From contig BMQD01000003.1 of assembly GCA_014647935.1 (NCBI GenBank), positions 186,001 to 250,000 on the forward strand: a DNA stretch of 64,000 nucleotides. Reading direction: 5' to 3'. The DNA is from Planomonospora parontospora. Lineage in GTDB: Bacteria > Actinomycetota > Actinomycetes > Streptosporangiales > Streptosporangiaceae. A program made the position numbers and the translations under genes. Positions 24,479 through 32,604 of this stretch are shown here, piece after piece. The notes beneath the pieces were generated by a model. The model had not been told where the DNA came from. It saw only the letters and a program-made list of their open reading frames with translations, and ran no database searches. Within the stretch, counting starts at the first letter, position 1. The number at the start of each line of letters is the position of its first letter.

Positions 24479-24507
24479 ATTGTATGACGCGTATTACGCC
24501 AGTTCAA
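24479..24507 (-). promoter_or_regulatory. Promoter and operator of the VapBC-like operon
   Basis: Reading leftward: -35 TTGAAC (24507-24502), 17-bp spacer, -10 TACAAT (24484-24479), then six bases to the ATG at 24472. The spacer holds GCGTAATACGC (24499-24489), a perfect 5-1-5 palindrome expected to be bound by the RHH antitoxin. Confidence 0.65.
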
Positions 24508-24788
24508 CGCTGCTCTAGGAAGTCCGGGGAGGATGAAGGATGATCCACGTCCGCAGTGGGGTGCCGGCGGATGAACGCGTGGCGCCGAATAGGGGTGTCC
24601 TCCGCCAGGGTCAGGAGCGGGGAGCGAAAGAAAGATTATGGGACGTGGGAGAATTTGTGCCCGTTTTGCCGAGATGTTCCCAGTCACCGTCCGGTCTCCA
24701 TAAGATCTGTGACAAGACTTGACCATCGGTGGGAATCCCGAGCAGCCACCTCCTTCCACCGCGCAACCGCACCCAACCGGGAGAGACC
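24508..24788. other. Intergenic region between VapBC and wall-protein gene 2
   Basis: Divergent region of about 280 bp, less GC-rich than its neighbours around 24630-24720. I see no gene with family resemblance and no clear promoter for the rightward wall-protein gene. Confidence 0.5.
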
Positions 24789-25697
24789 GTGCTGAAGTCC
24801 AAGACGCGCAGCCGCGTCGTGGCCAAGACGGCCGCCATCTGCGCAGCGGGCGCAGGTGTCCTCTTCGGAGCGGTCCCGGCGATCGCGTCGATGACGGCGG
24901 CCCCCAAGGCGGTCACCTACAACTGCGAGTCGCAGGTCGCGGGCGCCGCCCCCAGCCCCTACAAGTTCCAGATGGACCTGACCGGCCCGCTGGCGCCGAC
25001 GCCGAACTCCACGGTCGTGGCCACCTGGAAGATCGGCCAGCCCTCCCCTCCGGGACCGAGCCTGCTCGCCCCTTCGGCCATCGCCGCCACCGAGCGCCTC
25101 GTGGTCGAGGCGGAGGCGCTGGTCACGGGCTCGCCGCTGCCCACGCAGACCTCGACCGCCTTCGCCACGGTCTCGGCCGCCCCCGGCGCGGTGGCCCAGG
25201 GCAACCCGCTGACGGCCCCTCCCGTGCTCATCACAGTGGTGCCGACCGCCACCGGCGTCATCGGCATCCAGCCCAGTTCCTTCATCCTGGCGGTGGGCCC
25301 GGCCAGCGGCACCGGCACCCTCGGCGACCTGTACGACTGCACGCCCGCGTCCCCGGCCGAGGTCACCGCCGCCGGTCTGCTGATCACGGTGCAGCCGTCC
25401 GGCACGGGCACGGGGACCGGCACTCCGACGCCGACCGCCACCCCCACCACCACGACCCCGAAGCCGACGATCACCGTCACCACCACCATCACGCCGGAGG
25501 CCACGGAGAGCACCAAGACCATCAAGAGCCCCAAGACACGGCAGATCGAGGAGACGCCCGAGGGTGCGGCGTCCACGGGCGGCGGCGGCGAAGCCGGTCC
25601 GGACGCCCGCATGATCATGCTGAGCGGCGCGCTGCTGGTCGCGGCGGCCGGAGCCGGCGGGCTGGTGCTGCGGCGCCGTACCGCGCAGCGGGGCTGA
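24789..25697 (+). CDS. Secreted wall-anchored protein (module 2)
   Basis: 302 aa from GTG 24789 (GGGAGAGA upstream). Signal peptide (KSKTRSRVVAKTAAICAAG onward, cleavage near AIAS), a beta-rich extracellular domain (about 35-210) whose first segment TYNCESQVAG parallels DYTCTGGLTQ in module 1, and a Thr/Pro linker. The tail is GAASTGGGG, a hydrophobic helix and RRR. Followed 13 bp later by its own sortase. Shorter than the module 1 protein and lacking its galactose-binding-like domain. Function unknown; an adhesin or wall structural protein is possible. Confidence 0.78.
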   Translation: MLKSKTRSRVVAKTAAICAAGAGVLFGAVPAIASMTAAPKAVTYNCESQVAGAAPSPYKFQMDLTGPLAPTPNSTVVATWKIGQPSPPGPSLLAPSAIAATERLVVEAEALVTGSPLPTQTSTAFATVSAAPGAVAQGNPLTAPPVLITVVPTATGVIGIQPSSFILAVGPASGTGTLGDLYDCTPASPAEVTAAGLLITVQPSGTGTGTGTPTPTATPTTTTPKPTITVTTTITPEATESTKTIKSPKTRQIEETPEGAASTGGGGEAGPDARMIMLSGALLVAAAGAGGLVLRRRTAQRG

Positions 25698-25710
25698 CCG
25701 GGGTGGCCGG

Positions 25711-26604
25711 ATGACCACGCCCACGCCGGACGGCCGGCGGCCGGGGTCCGTCCCGCCCGGCGGGGGACCGCGACGGCCCGCGCAGCCGTACGGGCACCCC
25801 CGGCCGGGCCACCTCCCGCCCGGGTACGGCCGGACGGGCCATCCGCCGCCCGGGTACGTCGAGCCGGGTCTCCCACCCGGGTACGGCGAGCCGTACGTCG
25901 ACCCCGCCGGCGGCCGGGTGCTGCGGTCGGTGCTGATCCTCGCCGGGATCGCCGGGGTGGTCACGGTGCTCGTGGGGATGATCCTCATGGTCTCCGCGCC
26001 CGAGCAGTACGGCCTCGCCGACCAGCGGACCACCCTGCCGCCGCGGGTGCAGCCGAGCGCGGCCGGGGCGGAGCAGTACTTCCAGGCGGCTCCGACCGCG
26101 CCGCCGCCGCAGCCGAGCCTGCCGGCGGCCCCGCCGCTGCAGCCCTCGACCCCGGTCCGCCTGGTCATCCCGAAGCTCGGCGTCAACGCGCCGATCAAGT
26201 CCGTCGGGCTCGACCGGCGGGGGGCGATCGAGGTGCCGCCGGTGGGCGACCCCAACCTCGTCGGCTGGTACCGTTCGGGCCCCACGGCGGGGGAGGCGGG
26301 ACCGTCGATCATGCTGGGGCACAAGGACACCCGGAGGGGGAGCGCGGTGTTCGGCCGCCTCCACGAGATCCGCAACGGCGACGTCATCGAGGTGCACCGT
26401 CAGGACGGCCTGATCGCGGTGTTCACCGTGGGCGGGCTGGAGCAGGCGGAGAAGTCGGTCTTCCCGACGCAGCGGGTGTACGGCGAGTCGGCCGTGCCGC
26501 AGCTCCACCTGATCACCTGCGGCGGGACCTACAACCACGCGACAGGCCACTACACCGACAACGTGATCGCCTACGCGACGATGACGGGCACCCGCCGGAC
26601 ATGA
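25711..26604 (+). CDS. Class F-like sortase (module 2)
   Basis: 297 aa: Pro/Gly/Tyr-rich cytoplasmic tail (about 1-70), one membrane helix (about 72-95), a Pro/Ala/Gln linker, and the sortase barrel (about 148-295). Catalytic His204 is in MLGHKDTRRG and Cys270 in LITCGG. The loop after the Cys reads YNHATGHYTDN, so the Arg seen at this place in the module 1 sortase is replaced by Ala. Its stop overlaps the DUF2079 gene by 4 bp, which places wall protein, sortase and membrane protein in one transcript. Confidence 0.88.
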   Translation: MTTPTPDGRRPGSVPPGGGPRRPAQPYGHPRPGHLPPGYGRTGHPPPGYVEPGLPPGYGEPYVDPAGGRVLRSVLILAGIAGVVTVLVGMILMVSAPEQYGLADQRTTLPPRVQPSAAGAEQYFQAAPTAPPPQPSLPAAPPLQPSTPVRLVIPKLGVNAPIKSVGLDRRGAIEVPPVGDPNLVGWYRSGPTAGEAGPSIMLGHKDTRRGSAVFGRLHEIRNGDVIEVHRQDGLIAVFTVGGLEQAEKSVFPTQRVYGESAVPQLHLITCGGTYNHATGHYTDNVIAYATMTGTRRT

Positions 26605-28367
26605 GCGCGGACACCACCCCCGGGCCCGGGAGAACCGGAGCGGAGGAGACGGAACCGGCCGAGGCGGGGGAGAAGCGGGGTTCCGGAGGCGGGACCGGCG
26701 CGCCCGAGGACCGGATCGAGGAACGGACCGAAGCGGCGGACCGGCCGGATTCCGGCGCCGCAGGGCCGATGGGGCGCGCCGCCGGGTTCGTGGGGCGCGT
26801 CGACGGGCTCGTGGGGCGTGCCGACGGGTTCCTGCGACGGCGGGCGCACCCGCTGGCGCTGGGCGCGACGGTGGTGCTGGCCGCCTGCGCCTACGCCGTG
26901 CTCGGGCTGGTCAAGCTGGCCACCTTCCGGGCCAGCATCTTCGACCTGGTCATCTTCGACCAGGCCGTGCGCGGATACGCGGGCTTCGGTCCTCCGGCGG
27001 CGCCCGCGGTGGGCGTGAACTACGGCCTGGGCATGGACTTCCTCCAGCTCGCCGATCACTTCTCGCCGATCCTCGCCGTGCTGGCCCCGCTGTACTGGAT
27101 CCACGACGGACCGCAGACCCTGATCGTCGCCCAGGCCGTACTGCTCGCGCTGGCCGCGGTCCCGGTCTGGCACTACGCCGCGCGCCGCCTCGGCCCGGTC
27201 CCCGCCCACCTGGTCGCCGTGGCCTACGCGGTGTCGTGGCCGGTCGCGCAGACCGCCGGGTTCGACTTCCACGAGGTGGCGTTCGTCCCGCTGCTGAGCG
27301 CGATCATGATCGAGCGCTTCGACGCGGGCCGCCGGGGCGTGGCGGTCCTGGCCGCGCTGGGCCTGCTGCTGGTCAAGGAGGACATGGGCCTGCTCGTCGC
27401 GGGTTTCGGCGTCTACCTGCTCGTCACGCGGCGCAGGCTGGAGGGGACCGCGTTCGTCCTGCTCGCGCTCGCGGCGCTGGTGACGATCCGCGGTGTCCTG
27501 ATGCCGCTGGCGGGAGCGGGCGAGACGGGCTTCCACTGGGCCTACGGCCGGTGGGGGGCGACCGTGGGCGAGGCCGCGGCCGGGCTCGCACGCGACCCGC
27601 TGGGGGCGCTGTGGCAGTTCGTCAGCCCGGAGATCAAGGTCGACACGCTGGCCTTCCTCTTCTGGCCGGTGCTGCTGACCGCGCTGTTCTCACCGCTCAC
27701 CCTGATGGCGCTCCCGATGATCGCCGAACGCTTCCTGGGCGACCGGCCGCAGTGGTGGGGACCGGACCACCACTACAACGCCTTCATCGTGGCGACCCTG
27801 CTGTGCGCGGGGGTGGACGGTGTGGACCGGCTGGGGCGGCGCCTGCGGAGCCGGCGCGCGGAGCGGGGACCGGACACGGCGGGGAGTCCGCGGACGGAGA
27901 ACCCGGACGCGGGCGCGGACGCGGGCCGGGGCGGAAGCCGGGACGCGGGCCGTGGGGGCGCAGGCCCGGACACGCGGCGTGAGGTGGGGCGTTACTGGGC
28001 GGTCGGCGTCTGCATGGTCGCCATCACGCTGATCCCGCGCTTCGCGCTCGGCAACCTGGTCGAGTGGTCCTTCTACGAGGGCGACCCGCACGTCGCGGCG
28101 GCCCGGGAGGCGGTGGCCGCGGTGCCGGACGGGGTGGTCGTCGAGGCGGTCAACCACGTCGGACCCGCGCTCACCTCGCGGACGACCGTGCTGCTCTGGG
28201 GGCCCGTGGCCCGCGACGCACCGTGGATCGTGGCCGACGTGGACCGCTGGTCCTTCCCGTTCGGGGCCCACGAGCTCCAGCGGCAGCGGGTCGACGAGGC
28301 CCTGCGCAGCGGTTACCGCCCGGTCTTCGAGAGGGACGGCTACATCGTGCTGAACCGGCCCTCCTGA
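26601..28367 (+). CDS. DUF2079 polytopic membrane protein
   Basis: 588 aa. A hydrophilic N terminus (about 1-85, with imperfect GR-x-x-G-F/L-V-G-R repeats), then about ten hydrophobic segments. The DUF2079 signature region is FRASIFDLVIFDQAVRGYAG, followed by QLADHFSPILAVLAPLYW and the FDFHEVAFVPLL segment. Members resemble glycosyltransferase-C-like membrane proteins but have no proven activity that I know of. A Gly/Arg/Asp-rich loop (about 415-465) interrupts the membrane region. Coupling to the sortase by an ATGA overlap suggests a role in the same envelope process. Confidence 0.82.
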   Translation: MSADTTPGPGRTGAEETEPAEAGEKRGSGGGTGAPEDRIEERTEAADRPDSGAAGPMGRAAGFVGRVDGLVGRADGFLRRRAHPLALGATVVLAACAYAVLGLVKLATFRASIFDLVIFDQAVRGYAGFGPPAAPAVGVNYGLGMDFLQLADHFSPILAVLAPLYWIHDGPQTLIVAQAVLLALAAVPVWHYAARRLGPVPAHLVAVAYAVSWPVAQTAGFDFHEVAFVPLLSAIMIERFDAGRRGVAVLAALGLLLVKEDMGLLVAGFGVYLLVTRRRLEGTAFVLLALAALVTIRGVLMPLAGAGETGFHWAYGRWGATVGEAAAGLARDPLGALWQFVSPEIKVDTLAFLFWPVLLTALFSPLTLMALPMIAERFLGDRPQWWGPDHHYNAFIVATLLCAGVDGVDRLGRRLRSRRAERGPDTAGSPRTENPDAGADAGRGGSRDAGRGGAGPDTRREVGRYWAVGVCMVAITLIPRFALGNLVEWSFYEGDPHVAAAREAVAAVPDGVVVEAVNHVGPALTSRTTVLLWGPVARDAPWIVADVDRWSFPFGAHELQRQRVDEALRSGYRPVFERDGYIVLNRPS

Positions 28368-28384
28368 ACAGGTGGGCCGCGCGG

Positions 28385-28395
28385 TGAAAGTTTCA
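28385..28395. promoter_or_regulatory. LacI-type operator candidate
   Basis: TGAAAGTTTCA (5-1-5 palindrome) matches the GAAA-N-TTTC core bound by LacI-family sugar regulators in actinomycetes. It is 316 bp before the PL11 lyase start and about 105 bp before its likely -35, so direct control is uncertain. Confidence 0.4.
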
Positions 28396-28500
28396 GCCGG
28401 CTTCGGCGGATGCGAGGGGGGCTTCCGCGGCGCCGGGGACGCTGACCTGACACGTTCCCCACCCGGTGCGCGGCGGCGGGATGACCGGCATTCGCCCTGA

Positions 28501-28529
28501 TTGACGCGCTGAACCGCACGTCCTACCTT
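28501..28529 (+). promoter_or_regulatory. Likely promoter of the rhamnogalacturonan lyase gene
   Basis: -35 TTGACG (28501-28506), 17-bp spacer, -10 TACCTT (28524-28529). An 8-bp inverted repeat TTCCGGGA (28535) / TCCCGGAA (28561) lies at the predicted transcription start, leaving a leader of about 165 nt before the ATG. Its place suits an operator or a 5' hairpin. Confidence 0.6.
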
Positions 28530-28699
28530 CTAGATTCCGGGAAAGCGTATTCCTTGGGAATCCCGGAACCCCGCGAACGGCCACGCGGATCCGGTCCCGT
28601 GATCCCTCCGGCGGCCGTACCGGGTGCCGACGCGGCTCGGACGCGGTGGTCGGCGAACCTCCTCAACCTGTTCCTCGACGGTTCGGATCGGAGCTGGAA

Positions 28700-30994
28700 A
28701 TGAAACGTTTTAAACAGTCGGTGCCCCGGCCGCGCCGGGGAGCGGCGGCGGTGGCGGCCGTCCTGGCGGCGGGCTCGGTGCTCGGCGGCTGGAACGCGGC
28801 GGCGCAGGCCGCCGCGGGCTGCCGGGTGGAGTACGCGGTGTCCGGCCAGTGGCAGGACGGGTTCACCGGCGACGTCAGGATCACCAACCTGGGCGACCCG
28901 GTCGACGGCTGGACGCTCACCTGGGTCTTCGGCGCGGGGCAGCGGATCACCCAGGCGTGGAACGCGACGGCGGCGCAGGACGGCGCCCGGGTGAGCGTCC
29001 GGGATGCGGGGTACAACGCGGCCGTCGCCACCGGCGCCACGGTCGCCTTCGGCTTCAACGGGACGTGGGACGGCTCCGCCAACCCCGTCCCGGCCGCGTT
29101 CGAACTCAACGGCACCGCCTGCACCGGCACCGCCACGCCCACCGCGACCCCGACCGTCACGCCCACCGCCACACCCACCGCGACTCCCACGGCAACTCCC
29201 ACGGCGACTCCCACGGCGACTCCCACGGTCACCCCGACCGCGATCCCCGCGAGCGCGAAGCAGGCCGAGGACCTGGACCGCGGTGTGATCAGCGTGCGCT
29301 CCGGCGGAGCCAACCTGGTGTCCTGGCGGCTGCTGGGCACCGAGGCCGCCACGACCGGCTTCAACCTCTACCGCAACGGCACCAAGGTCAACTCCGCGCC
29401 CATCACCGGCTCCACCAACCACCTGGACTCCGGAGCCCCGGTCGACGCCTCCTACACCGTGCGGGCCGTGGTGAACGGCACCGAGCAGGCCGCCTCGCCG
29501 GCGTCGTTGCGCCTGGCGAACGGTTACCTGGACGTGCCGATCTCCCCGCCGGCCGGCGGCACCACCCCCGACGGCGTCGCCTACACCTACGCGGCCAACG
29601 ACGCCTCGGTCGGCGACCTGGACGGCGACGGGCAGTACGAGATCGTCCTGAAGTGGGACCCGTCCAACGCCAAGGACAACTCCCAGTCCGGCTACACCGG
29701 CAACGTCCACCTCGACGCCTACCGGCTGGACGGCACCCGGCTGTGGCGCGTCGACCTGGGCCGCAACATCCGCGCGGGCGCGCACTACACCCAGTTCCAG
29801 GTCTACGACTACGACGGCGACGGCCGCGCCGAGGTGGCCGCCAAGACCGCCGACGGCACCCGCGACGGCCGGGGCACGGTCATCGGCTCGGCCTCGGCCG
29901 ACCACCGCAACTCCTCCGGCTACGTGCTGTCCGGACCCGAGTACCTGACCATGTTCAACGGGCAGAGCGGCGCGGCGATGTCCACGGTGAACTACGATCC
30001 GCCGCGCGGGACCGTCTCCTCCTGGGGCGACTCCTACGGCAACCGGGTGGACCGCTTCCTGGCCGGCACCGCCTATCTCGACGGGCAGCGCCCGTCCCTG
30101 ATCATGTCGCGCGGCTACTACACCCGGACGGTGATCGCCGCCTGGGACTTCCGGGGCGGCGCCCTGACCAAGCGCTGGACGTTCGACTCCAACTCCAACA
30201 CCGCCTACGCGGGGCAGGGCAACCACAGCCTGACGATCGCCGACGTGGACGCCGACGGCAGGCAGGAGATCGTCTTCGGCGCCATGGCCGTCGACGACAA
30301 CGGCACCGGGCTGTGGAACACCCGCCACGGCCACGGCGACGCGGGGCATCTGGGTGATCTGAACCCCGCCCGGCCCGGCCTGGAGTACTTCAAGGTGAGC
30401 GAGGACAAGTCCAAGCCCGGCTCGTGGTTCGCCGACGCCCGCACCGGCCAGGTGCTGTGGTCCACCGCCTCCGGCACCGACAACGGCCGCGGCGTCTCGG
30501 CCGACATCTGGGCCGGCAGCCCGGGGGCCGAATCGTGGTCGGCCGCCGACACCACGCTGCGCAGCACCGGCGGCGCCTCCCTGGGCCGCGAACCGTCCTC
30601 GATCAACTTCCTGGCCTGGTGGGACGGCGACCCGGTCCGCGAGCTGGTCGACCAGACCCGGATCGACAAGTACGGCACGAGCGGGGAGACCCGGCTGCTG
30701 ACCGCCTCCGGGGTGCATTCCAACAACGGCACCAAGGCCACTCCGTCGCTGACGGCCGACCTGTTCGGCGACTGGCGGGAGGAGGTCGTCTGGCCCACCG
30801 GCGACAACCGGGCCCTGCGCATCTACAGCACTCCGCACCAGACCGACCGGCGCATCCACACCCTGATGCACGACCCGCAGTACCGCACCGCGATCGCCTG
30901 GCAGAACACCGCCTACAACCAGCCGCCGCACCCGGGCTTCTTCATCGGTGACGGCATGGCGGCTCCGCCCCGGCCCAACGTCTACGTGCGCTGA
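28700..30994 (+). CDS. Secreted rhamnogalacturonan lyase (PL11) with CBM2
   Basis: 764 aa extracellular pectin-degrading enzyme that cleaves the rhamnose-galacturonate backbone by beta-elimination. Order: signal peptide (about 1-38, Ala-rich end), CBM2 (about 40-138; SGQWQDGFTGDVRITNLG, WNATAAQDG, GFNGTWDGSANPVP), a Thr-Pro repeat linker (about 140-178), then the PL11 catalytic region to the end. The last opens with a small beta-domain and continues as a propeller whose calcium-binding loops read GDLDGDGQYEI, YDYDGDGRAEV and ADVDADGRQEI. ATG 28700 has GGAG 6 nt upstream and gives a proper signal sequence. Confidence 0.92.
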   Translation: MKRFKQSVPRPRRGAAAVAAVLAAGSVLGGWNAAAQAAAGCRVEYAVSGQWQDGFTGDVRITNLGDPVDGWTLTWVFGAGQRITQAWNATAAQDGARVSVRDAGYNAAVATGATVAFGFNGTWDGSANPVPAAFELNGTACTGTATPTATPTVTPTATPTATPTATPTATPTATPTVTPTAIPASAKQAEDLDRGVISVRSGGANLVSWRLLGTEAATTGFNLYRNGTKVNSAPITGSTNHLDSGAPVDASYTVRAVVNGTEQAASPASLRLANGYLDVPISPPAGGTTPDGVAYTYAANDASVGDLDGDGQYEIVLKWDPSNAKDNSQSGYTGNVHLDAYRLDGTRLWRVDLGRNIRAGAHYTQFQVYDYDGDGRAEVAAKTADGTRDGRGTVIGSASADHRNSSGYVLSGPEYLTMFNGQSGAAMSTVNYDPPRGTVSSWGDSYGNRVDRFLAGTAYLDGQRPSLIMSRGYYTRTVIAAWDFRGGALTKRWTFDSNSNTAYAGQGNHSLTIADVDADGRQEIVFGAMAVDDNGTGLWNTRHGHGDAGHLGDLNPARPGLEYFKVSEDKSKPGSWFADARTGQVLWSTASGTDNGRGVSADIWAGSPGAESWSAADTTLRSTGGASLGREPSSINFLAWWDGDPVRELVDQTRIDKYGTSGETRLLTASGVHSNNGTKATPSLTADLFGDWREEVVWPTGDNRALRIYSTPHQTDRRIHTLMHDPQYRTAIAWQNTAYNQPPHPGFFIGDGMAAPPRPNVYVR

Positions 30995-31112
30995 ACCCGC
31001 GGCGGTACGGCACCGCCGCGCGAGCCCGCACCGGGCTCCCGCCCCGGCTCGGGCGGGAGCCCTTCCCCGTTTCCGGGCCCGCCCCGCCTGGAATCCTCGG
31101 GAGGGCGCGGGC

Positions 31113-31133
31113 GGAGGTTCTGAGGTAACCTCC
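31113..31133. promoter_or_regulatory. Inverted repeat upstream of the thiolase gene
   Basis: GGAGGTT-N7-AACCTCC, with a nested GAGGTAACCTC palindrome at 31122-31132, 51 bp before the start. This is an operator candidate; the regulator is not adjacent. Confidence 0.4.
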
Positions 31134-31183
31134 TACTGACAGAATGATGCTCGGTTTCATTGGGACGGGACCCAGGAGGCACT

Positions 31184-32329
31184 GTGGCAGAGGCGTACAT
31201 CGTGGGGGCGGTCCGTACCCCGGTCGGCAAGAAGAAGGGCGGGCTGTCCGCCGTCCACCCCACCGACCTGGCCGCGCACACCCTCAAGGCGCTGATCGAC
31301 CGCACGGGCGTCGACCCGTCCGCGGTCGAGGACGTGATCATGGGCTGCGTGATGCAGTTCGGCCCGCAGAGCATGGACATCGCCCGTAACGCGTGGCTCT
31401 CGGCGGGCCTGCCGGAGAGCGTCCCCGGCGTCACCATCGACCGCCAGTGCGGCTCCTCCCAGCAGTCGATCCACTTCGCGGCCCAGGGCGTGCTCTCCGG
31501 CACCCAGGACCTCGTGGTCGCCGCCGGGGTGGAGTCGATGAGCATCGTCCCCATGGGGGCGAGCATCACCGCCGCGCTGGAGAAGGGCATGCCCTTCCCG
31601 TTCGGCGACGGCTGGGTCGAGCGGTACGGCAAGCAGGAGATCTCCCAGTTCCGCGGCGCGGAGCTGATGTGCGAGAAGTGGGACCTGCCGCGCGAGGAGC
31701 TGGAGCGGTACGCCTACGAGAGCCACCAGCGGGCGGCCAAGGCCGTCGCGAACGGCTACTTCAGGGACCAGATCACCCCGGTCAGCGGCGTCGAGGACGA
31801 CGAGGGCCCCCGCCCCGACACCACCCTGGAGAAGATGGCGGGCCTGAAGACCCTGAAGGAGGGCGGCCGGATCACCGCGGCCACCTCCTCGCAGGTCTCC
31901 GACGGCTCCGGCGCGCTGCTGATCGCCTCTGAGCAGGCGGTCCGCGACCACGGCCTGACCCCGCGCGCCCGCATCGTCACCCTGACGCTCGCCGGAGACG
32001 ACCCGGTCTACATGCTGACCGCGCCCATCCCCGCCACGCGCAAGGCGCTGAAGCGGTCGGGCCTGTCCATCGACGACATCGACGTCACCGAGATCAACGA
32101 GGCGTTCGCCCCGGTCCCGCTGGCCTGGCTCAAGGAGATCGGGGCCGACCCGGCCAGGGTCAACCCGAACGGCGGTGCGATCGCCCTGGGCCATCCGCTC
32201 GGCGGCACCGGCGCGATCCTGATGACCAAGCTGCTCCACGAACTGGAGCGCACCGGCGGCCGGTACGGCCTGCAGACGATGTGCGAGGGCGGCGGCCAGG
32301 CCAACGTCACCATCGTCGAGCGCCTGTAG
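31184..32329 (+). CDS. Acetyl-CoA C-acyltransferase (thiolase)
   Basis: Thiolytic cleavage of 3-ketoacyl-CoA (or the reverse condensation). 381 aa. Nucleophile Cys in TIDRQCGSSQQS, the conserved NEAFAPV, the His in GGAIALGHPLGGTGA and the second Cys in MCEGGGQANV are all present. GTG 31184 follows AGGAGG. A degradative thiolase resembling FadA-type enzymes; it stands alone with a strong terminator, and acyl-CoA dehydrogenase genes lie on both sides at a distance. Confidence 0.93.
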   Translation: MAEAYIVGAVRTPVGKKKGGLSAVHPTDLAAHTLKALIDRTGVDPSAVEDVIMGCVMQFGPQSMDIARNAWLSAGLPESVPGVTIDRQCGSSQQSIHFAAQGVLSGTQDLVVAAGVESMSIVPMGASITAALEKGMPFPFGDGWVERYGKQEISQFRGAELMCEKWDLPREELERYAYESHQRAAKAVANGYFRDQITPVSGVEDDEGPRPDTTLEKMAGLKTLKEGGRITAATSSQVSDGSGALLIASEQAVRDHGLTPRARIVTLTLAGDDPVYMLTAPIPATRKALKRSGLSIDDIDVTEINEAFAPVPLAWLKEIGADPARVNPNGGAIALGHPLGGTGAILMTKLLHELERTGGRYGLQTMCEGGGQANVTIVERL

Positions 32330-32386
32330 GGCGGACGCGCCCGTGCCGCGTGCCGTACGGCGCGGGCGGAGACGGAAGGTGGAGGC

Positions 32387-32431
32387 GGAAGGCGCCGCGA
32401 TCCCCTAGTGGGAGGGACCGCGGCGCCTTCC
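32387..32431. terminator. Bidirectional terminator between thiolase and the small peptide gene
   Basis: A perfect 13-bp stem GGAAGGCGCCGCG/CGCGGCGCCTTCC with an internal TCCC/GGGA extension and a CTAGT loop. It lies 58 bp past the thiolase stop and 2 bp past the stop of the convergent small gene. Confidence 0.8.
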
Positions 32432-32433
32432 CT

Positions 32434-32604
32434 TCAGCGGCCGCCCTTGCCGGGGATCCGGCGCGGCTGCTGGGTCGGCCTCACCGGCAGGTGCGGTCTG
32501 GGCATCTGCCGGGGCACTGGCGGCATGGAGGGCAGGGTCCGCTCGGGGAGCGGAGTGCGGGTCCGGGTCTTTCCGGAACGCTTGGCGGTCGCATGGATTC
32601 GCAT
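32434..32604 (-). CDS. Small proline/arginine-rich peptide (56 aa)
   Basis: An open frame of 56 codons, too short for usual gene calling. It has an excellent ribosome site (AAGGAG, 7 nt before ATG) and ends right at a strong terminator. The product is highly basic and Pro-rich with no hydrophobic stretch: MRIHATAKRSGKTRTRTPLP at the start and PRPHLPVRP in the middle, ending GKGGR. No known family is recognised; the low complexity could also reflect biased GC-rich noise. Possible roles include nucleic-acid binding or a ribosome-targeting or processed peptide, all conjecture. Confidence 0.45.
   Translation of the reverse strand: MRIHATAKRSGKTRTRTPLPERTLPSMPPVPRQMPRPHLPVRPTQQPRRIPGKGGR

Noticed and set aside
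29140-29250. Regular repeats in the CBM2-PL11 gene considered as a CRISPR or VNTR array
   Set aside because: They encode the in-frame Thr-Pro linker between the two domains; there are no spacers.
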